From assembly GCA_963715485.1 (NCBI GenBank), contig OY970244.1:248001-312000 (forward strand): a stretch of 64,000 nucleotides of DNA, in the 5' to 3' direction. The notes under the pieces were generated by a model. The model did no database searches and had not been told where the DNA came from. It was given only the letters and a program-made list of their open reading frames with translations. Made by a program: the position numbers and the translations under genes. Below, in pieces: positions 17,339 to 28,446 of the stretch. Origin of the DNA: SG8-30 sp963715485 (lineage in GTDB: Bacteria > Pseudomonadota > Gammaproteobacteria > Steroidobacterales > Steroidobacteraceae). Numbering within the stretch: the first letter of the stretch is position 1; every line of letters starts with the position of its first letter.

Positions 17339-19491
17339 AGACCTGCCGCGACTTCCTGGTCGAGATCGGCACCGAGGAGCTGCCGCCCAAGTCGCTCGGC
17401 GAGCTGTCGCGCGCCTTCACCGACGGCATCGTCGCCGGCCTCGATGCCGCTGGACTCAAGCACGGCAAGGTCACGCCGTTCGCCACGCCGCGGCGCCTGG
17501 CGCTGCGTGTCGCCAGGCTGGCAGAGCGCCAGGGCGACCAGCGCGTGAAGCGCAAGGGACCGCCGGTCACCGCCGCCTTCGACGGCAACGGCGTGCCGAC
17601 GCGCGCCGCCACGGCCTTCGCCGAGTCCTGCGGCACGGTCGTCGAGTCGCTGTCCCGGGTCGAGGAGCCCAAGGGCGCCTTCCTGTTCTACGAGGGCGTG
17701 AAGCCCGGCGCGGACACCGCCTCGCTGCTGCCGGGCATCGTGCAGGCCTCGCTCGACAAGCTGCCGATCGCCAAGCGCATGCGCTGGGGCAGCGGCAGCG
17801 CGGAGTTCGTGCGGCCGGTGCACTGGGTCGTGATGCTGTTCGGCAAGGACGTGGTGCCCTGCACGCTGTTCGATGTAACTGCCGGCGATACGACACGCGG
17901 CCATCGCTTCCACGCGCCGCGCGCGATCAAGGTCACGCCGGCCGGCTACGAGCGCAGGCTCGAGTCCACCGGCCGGGTGGTGGCCAGCTTCGTCGACCGG
18001 CGCCAGCGCATCCGCGAGGGCGTGACGGCGCTCGCCCGCGACCTCGGCGGCCAGGCGGTGCTCGAGGAGGCGCTGCTCGACGAGGTCACGGCATTGGTCG
18101 AGTGGCCGGTCCCGGTCGCCGGGCGTTTCGAGGACCGTTTCCTCGCGCTGCCGCCCGAGGTGGTCGTCGCCACGGTCCAGGATCACCAGCGCTACTTCCC
18201 GGTGCGCGACGAGCGCGGCCGGCTGACGTCGTGGTTCATCACCGTTTCCAACATCGAGAGCCGCGACCCCGCGCAGGTCCGCGCCGGCAACGAGCGCGTC
18301 GTCCGGCCGCGCCTCGCCGACGCCGCGTTCTTCTGGGACAGCGACCTGAAGAAGCCGCTGGAGGGATACCGGCCGGCGCTGGCGGAGGTCACCTTCCAGA
18401 AGCAGCTCGGTTCGGTGCTGGCAAGGAGCGACCGCGTCGCCGCGCTGGCCGAGCGAATCGCCGAGGTTGCCGATGCGGACCCCACGCTTGCGCGTCGCGC
18501 CGCCGACCTTGCCAAGTGCGACCTGATGACCGCGATGGTGGGCGAGTTCCCGGAGCTGCAGGGCCTGATGGGCCGCTACTACGCCGCCGCCGGTGGCGAG
18601 CCGGCCGAGGTGGCCGCGGCCATCGAGGAACAGTACCGGCCGCGTTTCGCCGGCGACGAGCTGCCCGCGACCGGCGCCGGCACCGCGCTGGCCATCGCGG
18701 ACAAGCTCGACACCATCGTCGGAATCTTCGCCGCCGGGCAGAAGCCCACCGGCGCGAAGGACCCCTTCGGCCTGCGCCGCGCAGCACTCGGCGTGCTGCG
18801 CATCGTCATCGAGAAGAACCTGGACCTCGACCTCATCTCGCTGGTCGACATCGCCCTCGAGGCCGTGCGTGCGGACATGCATGCGGTGGCCTCGCAGAAG
18901 GCCGCTCCGAAGGACGCCAACACCGTGGTGGCCACCGGCTCGTTCGCCGCGCTGCCGGAGAGGGATCCCGTCGCGACCGCGGTCTACGACTACATCATGG
19001 AGCGGCTGCGGGCCTATTACGTGGAGGGCGAGCGCGGCATCACGACCGAGATGTTCGATGCCGTGCTGGCGAAGCGTCCCGCCTCGCCGCTCGACTTCGA
19101 CGCGCGCATCCGCGCACTCGCCGACTTCCTGTCGCTCCCGGACGCGGCCAGCCTCGCGGCCGCGAACAAGCGCATCGCCAACATCCTGCGCAAGGCGGAA
19201 GACGAGGTCCCGGTGCGCGTGGACCCGTCGCTGCTGCAGCACACCGCCGAGCGCAAGCTGGCGGCCGAGGTCGAGGCGCTGCGCGAGGAGGTCGAGTCGC
19301 TCCTCGATGCACGCCGCTACGAGGGCGCGCTGCGCCGGCTTGCAACGTTGCGTCCGCACGTGGACGCGTTCTTCGACGGGGTGATGGTGATGGCGGAGAA
19401 TCCCGCGGTGCGGGCGAACCGCCTGGCGCTGCTGGCTGCGCTCGAGCGCCTGTTCGGCCAGACCGCCGACCTGTCGCGTCTGCCCGGCTAG
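17335..19491 (+). CDS. glyS: Glycyl-tRNA synthetase beta subunit
   Basis: Beta subunit of glycyl-tRNA synthetase, needed for tRNA recognition; 718 residues. The start is taken as GTG at 17335 because VKTCRDFLVEIGTEELPPKSLGEL is the normal family opening and the GTG would overlap the restored glyQ stop. GTG at 17305 is also possible. Other conserved parts are FATPRRLALRV, RMRWGSGSAEFVRPVHW, ALPPEVVVATVQDHQRYFPV, FFWDSDLKKPLEGY and the HD-like KCDLMTAMVGEFPELQGLMGRYYA. The C-terminal anticodon-binding region is present and the frame is intact. Confidence 0.96.
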
Positions 19492-19512
19492 CACGGCGGG
19501 GAACGAAGCCGC

Positions 19513-20233
19513 ATGCAGTGGCTGAAGTCCTTCATCTGCACGACGCTGCTGTTCGCGAACACCTTCGTGTTCGCCGTGATCGTGATGCTGTGCGCGCCCT
19601 TCGGCCTGGACGCCCGGCACGACGGCCGCGCGTGCCTGGGCCCGCAGCAACCTCTGGCTGCTGAAGGTGCTGTGCGGACTCGACTACGTGGTCGAGGGGC
19701 TGGAGAACATCCCGCGCGAGGGGGCACACATCTCCTACTGGAAGCACACCTCGGCGTGGGAAACGATGGCCCAGATGCTGATCTTCCCGCCGCAGTCGTG
19801 GGTGCTCAAGCACGAGATCATGTGGATCCCGCTCGTTGGATGGGCCACCGCGCTGATGCGGCCGATTGCCATCAACCGCGCCGCGGGACACCGTGCCGTC
19901 AACCAGGTGGTCGAAAAGGGCAAGCAGAGACTCGCGGAGGGCCTGTGGATCCTGTTGTTCCCGGAAGGCACGCGGGTGACGCCCGGCAGGACACGCAAGT
20001 ACGGCATGTCGGGCGCGCTGCTGGCCTCCCAGACCGGCGCGAAGCTGGTCCCGGTGGCCCACAACGCCGGTGACTACTGGGGGCGCCGCGGCCTGCTGAA
20101 GAAGCCCGGCACCGTCCGCGTCGTGATCGGTCCCCCGATCGAGGCGCTCGGCCGGGATCCACGCGTCCTCAACGAACAGGCGCAGTCCTGGGTCGAGGCC
20201 AGGATGGCGGAGATCTCGGTCGGCTATCGATGA
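19513..20233 (+). CDS. plsC: 1-acyl-sn-glycerol-3-phosphate acyltransferase, frameshifted
   Basis: Membrane acyltransferase making phosphatidic acid from lysophosphatidic acid. An N-terminal hydrophobic segment (FICTTLLFANTFVFAVIVMLC) anchors it. The catalytic block is SYWKHTSAWETMAQM (His-x4-Glu form), followed by FPEGTRVTPGRTRKYGMSG and KLVPVAHNAGDYW. The frame changes near 19625: ARAWARSNLWLLKVLCGLDY lies in a different frame from the membrane segment, so one base is probably missing or extra. The gene follows glyS by about 20 bases; the gmhB gene often found between them is absent. Confidence 0.85.
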
Positions 20234-20401
20234 AGCCTTCCGGCCGGGCGGAGGAAAGTACCTATTCCCGGGCGCTTGTGTCCGCCAAGGCCCGTGGCAC
20301 GATGCGCCAGAGAGGCCCGACCTCTTCATAAGACGACAGAAGGCCGGACACAGGGCCTCGGCAGACAAGCACCGAATCTCATTCTCTACTAGGGAGCACC
20401 C

Positions 20402-21019
20402 ATGTCATCGTCACTCCGCTCGATGTCGAAGGCATCGACGACGTTCCTTGCATGCGTCGCCTTGGGTTTCCTCACGGCGTGCGGCACGACCTCATCTCTG
20501 CAGTCTGCAGAACAGGACAAGATGATCGACCTGACGCCGTATTCGAAGCTGATTGTCGAGGACTTCACGGACCAGGCTACGGCGAAGGCCAAGGCCGAGG
20601 CGCAACCGATCCTGCGCCTGAAGATGGAGTCCGCGGTCAAGACCTTCCCGGACCAGATCGCCGCGGTAACGCGCAGCCAGGGTGGATTCACCGAGGTGGG
20701 CCGCACCGGTACGCCTGATGCCGCGACGCTCGTCATGCGTGGCGCGATCACCCAGTACGACGAGGGCAATGCCACGCTTCGCTGGATGGTGGGTTTCGCC
20801 GCCGGCAATGTGAACTTCGACGCTACCGTCGAACTGGTCGACGGCGGAAGCGGCCGATCACTCGGCACGTGGGTGGTCGACAAGAACAGCTGGGCCCTCG
20901 GCGGCGGAATCGCGGCGACCCAGACGCCCGAAGGCTTCATGCAGGAAGCGGCGACGAAGATCGGAACGCAGCTGTCCGAGAAGCGCAAGGAAGGAAGCGT
21001 CAAGAAGCCTGAAGCCTGA
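20402..21019 (+). CDS. DUF4410-like lipoprotein
   Basis: Predicted outer-membrane or periplasmic lipoprotein of 205 residues. The signal sequence ends in the lipobox LTAC (FLACVALGFLTACGTT). The body (DLTPYSKLIVEDFTDQATAKAK, then LVMRGAITQYDEGNATLRWMVG and VNFDATVELVDGGSGRSLGTW) follows the DUF4410 pattern, a domain of unknown function with a FlgO-like fold. A good site, GGGAG, precedes the ATG. The last codons (KKPEA and stop) are encoded by the first units of a GAAGCCT tandem repeat, so the tail depends on repeat length. Confidence 0.75.
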   Translation: MSSSLRSMSKASTTFLACVALGFLTACGTTSSLQSAEQDKMIDLTPYSKLIVEDFTDQATAKAKAEAQPILRLKMESAVKTFPDQIAAVTRSQGGFTEVGRTGTPDAATLVMRGAITQYDEGNATLRWMVGFAAGNVNFDATVELVDGGSGRSLGTWVVDKNSWALGGGIAATQTPEGFMQEAATKIGTQLSEKRKEGSVKKPEA

Positions 21020-21051
21020 AGCCTGAAGCCTGAGCCTGAAGCCTGAAGCCT
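21004..21051. repeat. GAAGCCT tandem repeat (seven units) over the lipoprotein stop codon
   Basis: Six 7-base units GAAGCCT and one 6-base variant GAGCCT run from 21004 to 21051. The stop codon of the lipoprotein gene is at the junction of units 2 and 3. Because 7 is not a multiple of 3 the units pass through all frames, and each junction supplies a TGA. Confidence 0.9.
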
Positions 21052-21082
21052 CGCCGGCCAGGCGCGCCGGCCTTCAAATGCA

Positions 21083-21109
21083 GAAACCCCGGCGTTGCGC
21101 CGGGGTTTC
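21083..21109. terminator. Bidirectional hairpin between the lipoprotein gene and gyrB
   Basis: A perfect 12-bp stem (GAAACCCCGGCG with CGCCGGGGTTTC) and a 3-base TTG loop lie between two convergent genes. The A and T bases at the stem ends give a short U run on either strand. It is placed to end both transcripts. Confidence 0.8.
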
Positions 21110-21132
21110 CTGACGTTGCGTCCGCCCTTCCC

Positions 21133-23553
<2,421 letters not shown>

Positions 23554-23580
23554 GCGCTCACCTGGGTACAGAACCGGAGA

Positions 23581-23589
23581 ATGATACCA
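23581..23589 (-). promoter_or_regulatory. Possible extended -10 promoter of gyrB
   Basis: The minus strand reads TGGTATCAT, a TGN extended -10 with a 4 of 6 match to TATAAT, about 28 bases before the gyrB ATG in a locally AT-rich stretch. No clear -35 element is seen. Confidence 0.4.
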
Positions 23590-23711
23590 TTTTTCTCCGG
23601 TTTTTGCTTTGTTTTCAGGTGCTTGCTCCCCTCCTCCGGTCGCGGCGGACCGGATCCATTTCAGCGGACCTCCTCGTCCTGCCGGAGACGGTTTCTCCGC
23701 CCTCCAGACCC

Positions 23712-23901
23712 TGTGGATAATTCTGTGGACAGCCTTCGCCCGGGCGGTGCCGGACAGACCCGCGAACACCCTATCGCTGGCGCCCCTGGATAGCGGCGCG
23801 GGGCCGTTGTTTCACGTGAAACATCATTTCCGGGGTCTATCGCGGACCCACTGCTCGTTTGCCGGCCGGCGCAAAGCCACTCGGTTTGGCCCTGTGGATA
23901 T
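23712..23901. promoter_or_regulatory. DnaA boxes in the 361-base gyrB-recF gap
   Basis: A perfect DnaA box in reverse orientation, TGTGGATAA, lies at 23712-23720. A one-mismatch copy, TGTGGATAT, lies at 23893-23901, and a weaker one (TGTGGACAG) is at 23724. A perfect parS lies between them. Apart from these sites and the gyrB promoter candidate, the gap between gyrB and recF holds nothing I can name. Confidence 0.6.
23808..23823. promoter_or_regulatory. parS site 1 (ParB binding palindrome)
   Basis: TGTTTCACGTGAAACA is an exact 16-base match to the bacterial chromosomal parS consensus. It is intergenic, between gyrB and recF. parS sites near the origin load ParB, which recruits ParA and SMC for chromosome segregation. 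Confidence 0.92.
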
Positions 23902-23914
23902 CGCGCTGCGACCA

Positions 23915-24983
23915 TCAACCAGCCGGACGAACCTGGCCCTGTTCCACGTGGAACATCCGTCCACCCTCCGGCAGCCCCGCCACGTCGGCGCGCAGCGACG
24001 TCACCAGAAGCTGGACTGGCAGGTCTCGAACGCACGCCAGGAGCCGCTCCAGGTTCGCGGTGTCCAACTCCGCCGCCGGGTCGTCAAGCAACAGGGCGGA
24101 CCGACCGGGCCGGTCGGTCTCCTGGACTTCCAGTTGCGCGAGCGTCAGCCCCGCCGCCAGTAGCTTCTGCTGCCCTCGCGAAACCCGATCCTTGGCAACG
24201 TGTCCCCCAACCCTGACCACGATGTCCGCGCGATGCGGACCATGCTGGGTCGCCCGATAGCGCCGGTCCCGAGCCAGGTCGCGCTCCAGCGACTCCAGGA
24301 GCCCCCGCTCCTCCGGCCAGCCCTGGTGATAGACCAGCGCGGCCTCGGTCCCGAGCAGGCGCTGCCCCATGCCCGCCAGCGGCGCTTCCAGTCGCCCGAG
24401 ATAGGCCCGCCTTTGCCCCGCCAGCGCCTCGCCCGCCTCGGCCAGCTCGTTGTCCCAAGCCCGTCACCGAGACGTCCGGCAATTCCTGCTTGAGCGCCGC
24501 ATTTCGCTGCCGCAGCGCCTTGTGGTAGCGCTGCCAGGTCGGCAGGAACGCGTGTTCCACGTGGAACACGCCCCAATCCAGGAAGCGCCGGCGGCGCCCC
24601 GGCCCTTCCTCGAGCAACTTGTGGATCTCAGGATCGATGACCTGGGGCGGGAAGTGTTCGGCCAGTTCGGCCGCGGTCTGCGCTGCCTTACCCGCGATCC
24701 GGATCTCCGTGCCGTCGCGGCTTCCGCGAATCCCCAGGGTAACCCGCCGGCCCGTGTCTTCGCTCTTTCCTACGACGATGAAGGCCTTCTGCCCCTGCCG
24801 AATCAGGTGATCCAGCCGCCTCGTCCGGAACGACCGCCCACGGCCCAGAAAGAACAACGCCTCGAGCAGACTGGTCTTGCCCGAGGCATTGGCCCCAACG
24901 AACAGGTTGAAATGGGGATCGAGATCCAGCTCGACCCGCTCCAGGCAGCGAAACTGCTCGACCTGCAACCAGGTCAGCGGCAT
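23915..24983 (-). CDS. recF: DNA replication and repair protein RecF, frameshifted
   Basis: SMC-like ATPase that helps load RecA at gaps with RecO and RecR. It begins MPLTWLQVEQFRCLERVELDLDP and has Walker A VGANASGKTSLLEAL. FPPQVIDPEIHKLLEEGPGRRRRFLDWGVFHVEH is the typical middle. The C terminal part has the ABC signature-like SRGQQKLLAAGLTLAQ, Walker B ALLLDDPAAELD and VTSLRADVAGL. The frame breaks near 24455, after LPDVSVTGL; the next frame continues WDNELAEAGEALAGQRRAYL. Two parS palindromes lie within the coding sequence and spell FHVEH and FHVEQ. The gene is 9 bases from dnaN in the same direction. Confidence 0.92.
23940..23955. promoter_or_regulatory. parS site 2, inside the 3' end of recF
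   Basis: TGTTCCACGTGGAACA is a perfect palindrome and an exact match to the parS consensus with the C/G variant base. It encodes the peptide MFHVEQ twelve codons before the recF stop. Confidence 0.9.
24553..24568. promoter_or_regulatory. parS site 3, inside recF
   Basis: A second exact copy of TGTTCCACGTGGAACA lies in the middle of recF, encoding VFHVEH in the conserved DWGVFHVEHAF segment. With sites 1 and 2 it gives three parS within 760 bases. Confidence 0.88.
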
Positions 24984-24992
24984 CGGGCCCGC

Positions 24993-26087
24993 TTACAGCC
25001 GCATCGGCATGACGACGTACCGGCTGCTGCTGTTGTCCGGTGCGCGAATCAGGCAGCTCGAGTTGGCGTCCATCAGGCCGATCTCGACCTCGGACCCCTC
25101 GATCGCGGCGATGGCATCGAGCAGGTAATTGACGTTGAAGCCGACCTCGAGGTCATCCCCGTCGTACTGGACCTCGATTTCTTCTTCGGCCTCTTCCTGC
25201 TCCGGGTTGTGCGCCTGCAGGGTCATGCTGTTGCCCTTCATCGCCAGCCGGATTCCGCGATACTTCTCATTCGAAAGGATCGCCGTCCGCTGCAGCGCGC
25301 TGCGCAGGACATCCTTGTCGGCCTGCACCAGGCGCGGCGGATTGGCCGGGATCACGCGGCTATATTCGGGGAACCTGCCGTCAATTAGCTTCGAAGTGAA
25401 GCGAATGTCGCCGATCTGGGCTCGAATGTGGTTGCTTCCGATCGTCAGCGTCACGACGCCTTCGCTGCCCAGCAGACGTTGCAGTTCCAGCACGCCCTTG
25501 CGCGGCACGATGATCTGCTGGCCCTTGCCCTTGGACGCCAGGTCCATCTCGCACAAAGCCAGACGATGGCCGTCAGTCGCGACAGATCGCAGCATTTTCC
25601 CGTCTGTTTCCAGCAACATTCCGTTCAGGTAATAACGGACGTCCTGCTGCGCCATCGAGAAATGGGTCTTGTCCAGCAGCCGCTTGAGGTCCGCCTGCGG
25701 GATGTCCAGCGTCTGCTGGACGTTCATCTCGTCGATGACGGGAAACTCGGCCGCCGGCAACGAGGACAGCGTGAAGCGGCTCTTCCCGGCCCGGAGCTGC
25801 ACACGCTCGCCGTCCTGGGCCACGGTGATCTTCGAGCCGTCCGGCAGGGAACGGCAGATGTCGAGCAGCTTGCGCCCGGGGATGGTAATGGCACCGTCGC
25901 TGCCGCTCTTGATGTCGGCACCTGCCACGAGTTCGACCTCGAGGTCTGTCGCGGTGACGGACAGGCGATTGTCCTTCGCCGACAGCAGTACGTTGGCCAG
26001 GATGGGCATGGTCTGGCGACGCTCCACCACGCCGATCGCCGCCTGCAATGCCGCCAGGATGTGTTCACGCTCGGCAGTGAATTTCAT
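24993..26087 (-). CDS. dnaN: DNA polymerase III beta sliding clamp
   Basis: Ring-shaped clamp that tethers DNA polymerase III. The 364 residues form the usual three clamp domains, beginning MKFTAEREHILAALQAAIGVVERRQTMPILANVLL and ending SRYVVMPMRL, the standard C terminus. SVATDGHRLALCEM and KLIDGRFPEYSRVIP are typical internal motifs. An acidic insert (EQEEAEEEIEVQYDGDD) precedes the third domain's end. The frame is intact, with a GGAG site before the ATG. Confidence 0.98.
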   Translation of the reverse strand: MKFTAEREHILAALQAAIGVVERRQTMPILANVLLSAKDNRLSVTATDLEVELVAGADIKSGSDGAITIPGRKLLDICRSLPDGSKITVAQDGERVQLRAGKSRFTLSSLPAAEFPVIDEMNVQQTLDIPQADLKRLLDKTHFSMAQQDVRYYLNGMLLETDGKMLRSVATDGHRLALCEMDLASKGKGQQIIVPRKGVLELQRLLGSEGVVTLTIGSNHIRAQIGDIRFTSKLIDGRFPEYSRVIPANPPRLVQADKDVLRSALQRTAILSNEKYRGIRLAMKGNSMTLQAHNPEQEEAEEEIEVQYDGDDLEVGFNVNYLLDAIAAIEGSEVEIGLMDANSSCLIRAPDNSSSRYVVMPMRL

Positions 26088-26317
26088 CTGCGCTCCTGCT
26101 CGGATGTTTCTTCGGTTTCTTCTGGAAGTGAAATCTTAAAGACTGTTATTACTGTTACAGAGCAAGCCAAAACCGGTGGAAAACACCGAAAAAACACGCC
26201 CCGTCAGCGCCTTGCGCGAGGCACATCCCTGCGTACAGGCTGCCGTGTTCCACTGCCTTCCCTGTGTGCGGTCTGTGGATGAAAAAGCATCCCCCACCGA
26301 ACCACACATTATCCACA
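26088..26317. promoter_or_regulatory. dnaA-dnaN gap with DnaA boxes
   Basis: A perfect DnaA box, TTATCCACA, is at 26309-26317 just after the dnaA stop, and a one-mismatch reverse box (TGTGGATGA) is at 26274-26282. The dnaN side is AT-rich, with two near-copies of ACTGTTA (26142-26158). The region probably holds the dnaN promoter and may add to DnaA binding around the origin. Confidence 0.5.
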
Positions 26318-27664
26318 TCAACTGGTCAGGATTCTCAACAGGTTTAGGTAATCCTCGCCCATTCGCTGCTCGGATTCCCGCAACTCGCGCACCCGGTCGC
26401 AGGCATGCATCACGGTCGTATGGTCGCGGCCGCCGAAGGCGTCGCCGATCTCCGGCAGGCTGTGGTTGGTCAGCTCGCGCGCGAGCGCCATCGCCACCTG
26501 CCGCGGGCGGGCGATCGACCGGCTGCGCCGCTTCGACAGCAGGTCGGCGACGCGGATCTTGAAATACTCCGCCACCGTCTTCTGGATGTTCTCGATGGTG
26601 ACCAGCCGCTCCTGCAGCGCCAGCAGGTCGCGCAGGGCCTCCTTCGCGAACTCCAGCGTGATGGGCTTGCCGGTGAAGCGCGCAGTCGCGATCACGCGAC
26701 GCAGCGAACCCTCGAGTTCGCGCACGTTCGATCGGATCCGCTTGGCGATGAAGAACGCCACTTCCTCCGGCAGCGCGACGCTGCTGGCCTGGGCCTTCGA
26801 CATCAGGATCGCCACGCAGGTCTCGAGTTCGGGCGGCTCGATCGCCACGGTGAGGCCCCAGCCGAAGCGGGATTTCAGCCGCTCCTCGAGGCCGGTCACC
26901 TCCTTGGGATAACGATCGCAGGTCAGGATCACCTGCTGCTGGCCTTCCAGCAGTGCGTTGAACGTATGGAAGAACTCTTCCTGCGAGCGGTCCTTGCCGG
27001 CGAAGAACTGGATGTCGTCGATCAGCAGGGCGTCGAGCGTGCGGTAGGCCTGCTTGAATTCCGCGATGGTGTTGTGTTGCAGCGCCCGCACCATGTCGCT
27101 GACGAAGCGCTCGCTGTGCACGTAGGCGATGCGCGCGCCGGGATTGCGCTGCTTCATCGTGTTGCCGACGGCGTGCATGAGGTGGGTCTTGCCGAGGCCG
27201 ACGCCGCCGTAGATGAACAGCGGGTTGTAGGCCCGTCCCGGATTCTCCGCCACCTGCATGGCCGCGGCCCGCGCGAGCTGGTTGCTCTTGCCCTCGACGA
27301 AGGTGTCGAAGTTGAACTCGGGATTGACGCGGCCGCCCACGACGGCTGGTGCCGGCCTGCGGCCTGGAGCCGCAGCCGAACCCGGCGAACAGCGCCGCCG
27401 GGTCATCGGCCTGGCCGGGGGCCGCGAGCCGACCTCGATGACGACCTGGTAGGCGCCACCGCCCGCCGGACCAGACGCAAGCTCTACGATTCGCGAATAA
27501 AGGTTCTGTTGAACCCAGTCGACCACGAACCGGTTGGGGGCGTACAGGCGCAGCACGCCATCCGACTCGACGCCCTGAAGCGGTCGCACCCAGGTGTTGA
27601 ACTGCTGCTCCGGCACCTCGCCCTCGAGTTGGCGCAAGCAATCCTGCCAAAGCGAGCCCTGCAC
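26318..27664 (-). CDS. dnaA: Chromosomal replication initiator DnaA
   Basis: ATPase that binds DnaA boxes and opens the origin. From GTG at 27664 (GGGGGA site upstream) the protein reads VQGSLWQDCLRQLEGEVPEQQFNTWVRPLQ, the normal start of domain I. Walker A is GGVGLGKTHLMHA and Walker B ALLIDDIQFFAGK; VRELEGSLRRVIA is typical of domain III. The DNA-binding signature is GGRDHTTVMHACDRV. The frame stays open to 27754, but that extension is not family-like. The domain II linker (RPPARPMTRRRCSPGSAAAPG) is oddly basic. The alternate frame there (QADDPAALFAGFG) looks more natural, so two compensating indels are possible. Confidence 0.95.
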   Translation of the reverse strand: MQGSLWQDCLRQLEGEVPEQQFNTWVRPLQGVESDGVLRLYAPNRFVVDWVQQNLYSRIVELASGPAGGGAYQVVIEVGSRPPARPMTRRRCSPGSAAAPGRRPAPAVVGGRVNPEFNFDTFVEGKSNQLARAAAMQVAENPGRAYNPLFIYGGVGLGKTHLMHAVGNTMKQRNPGARIAYVHSERFVSDMVRALQHNTIAEFKQAYRTLDALLIDDIQFFAGKDRSQEEFFHTFNALLEGQQQVILTCDRYPKEVTGLEERLKSRFGWGLTVAIEPPELETCVAILMSKAQASSVALPEEVAFFIAKRIRSNVRELEGSLRRVIATARFTGKPITLEFAKEALRDLLALQERLVTIENIQKTVAEYFKIRVADLLSKRRSRSIARPRQVAMALARELTNHSLPEIGDAFGGRDHTTVMHACDRVRELRESEQRMGEDYLNLLRILTS

Positions 27665-27937
27665 GAAACGGTCCCCCTGAGCGCAGTGTCCGCGATCCGG
27701 AAAAAGGGGGCGCAGTCTATACGCCCGGGACCGGCCAGCGCCAGAGTTATCCACAGGGTGGAGAAGGCCGTGCGCCGCGGCGCGCGCAGCAATTCGGCGA
27801 TGGTTGGCGCCCCTGGCGCCAGCGCGTTGCCACGCGGCGGCTACGGTTGACTTGGCACTGTCCGAACCTTAATCTTGCCGCCCTTTGCCCTGCAGGGCAT
27901 GTCCTTGTTTTCCTGATCATTTAATAAGGTCGCCGCC
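27665..27937. other. Candidate oriC gap between dnaA and rpmH
   Basis: This 273-base divergent gap is where oriC lies in many gammaproteobacteria. It contains one perfect DnaA box, TTATCCACA, at 27747-27755, a possible dnaA -10 (TATAGA on the minus strand at 27716-27721), the rpmH promoter and a short AT-rich run (27906-27930). One perfect box is few for an origin. The boxes at 23.7-23.9 kb and 26.3 kb may belong to the functional origin too. Confidence 0.45.
27847..27875 (+). promoter_or_regulatory. Sigma70 promoter of the rpmH operon
   Basis: TTGACT (27847-27852) and TAATCT (27870-27875) are separated by exactly 17 bases, a good match to the -35/-10 consensus. The first gene, rpmH, starts about 60 bases downstream. 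Confidence 0.7.
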
Positions 27938-28084
27938 ATGAAGCGCACGTACCAGCCAAGCAAAGTCAAGCGCAAGCGCACCCACGGGTTCCGCGCCCGC
28001 ATGGCCACCAAGAAAGGTCGCCAGGTCATCAAGCGCCGCCGCGCAAAGGGCCGCAAGCGGCTTGCGACGGGCATTCAGCGCTGA
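27938..28084 (+). CDS. rpmH: 50S ribosomal protein L34
   Basis: Very basic 48-residue ribosomal protein, MKRTYQPSKVKRKRTHGFRA onward, with the family end RRRAKGRKRLA plus the extra tail TGIQR. It is preceded by AAGG at a suitable distance and by a strong promoter. It is the first gene of rpmH-rnpA-yidD-yidC, the standard origin-proximal operon. Confidence 0.97.
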   Translation: MKRTYQPSKVKRKRTHGFRARMATKKGRQVIKRRRAKGRKRLATGIQR

Positions 28085-28446
28085 CCGCGCCGCGCGCAAC
28101 GGCTCGCCTAGGTTTCAAGCCGGCCCAGAAGCTCCGTAAAGCCGGGGACTTCGAGCAAGCACGCAAGGCCGGACGTCGCATCGGCGACGCATTCTTCGGA
28201 ATCCAGTATGTTGCCAACGACCGCGGCCGGGCGAGGCTCGGCATGGCCGTCGGCGTGCGCACTGCCGGCAGCGCCGTGCGACGAAATCGCATCCGGCGCA
28301 TCATCCGCGAGTCGTTCCGCCTGCATCAGCACGAACTGCCCGAGGTGAACATCGTGGTCCACGCCAGGGCGAAAAGCAGGGACGCGGACAGCAACGCGCT
28401 GTTCGCCAGCCTGAAGAACCTGTGGGGCCAGATACGCAAGCCATGA
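28081..28446 (+). CDS. rnpA: Ribonuclease P protein component, unusual start
   Basis: Protein subunit of RNase P, which matures tRNA 5' ends. The frame reads TAPRATARLGFKPAQKLRKAGDFEQARKAGRR, then VANDRGRARLGMAVGVRTAGSAVRRNRIRRIIRESFRLHQ, which contains the RNR signature. It ends LKNLWGQIRKP. The conserved N terminus lies in frame with no ATG, GTG or TTG. The only plausible start seen is CTG at 28081, overlapping the rpmH stop by 4 bases. A base error near the start is the other explanation. The stop overlaps the yidD ATG as ATGA. Confidence 0.85.
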   Translation: MTAPRATARLGFKPAQKLRKAGDFEQARKAGRRIGDAFFGIQYVANDRGRARLGMAVGVRTAGSAVRRNRIRRIIRESFRLHQHELPEVNIVVHARAKSRDADSNALFASLKNLWGQIRKP

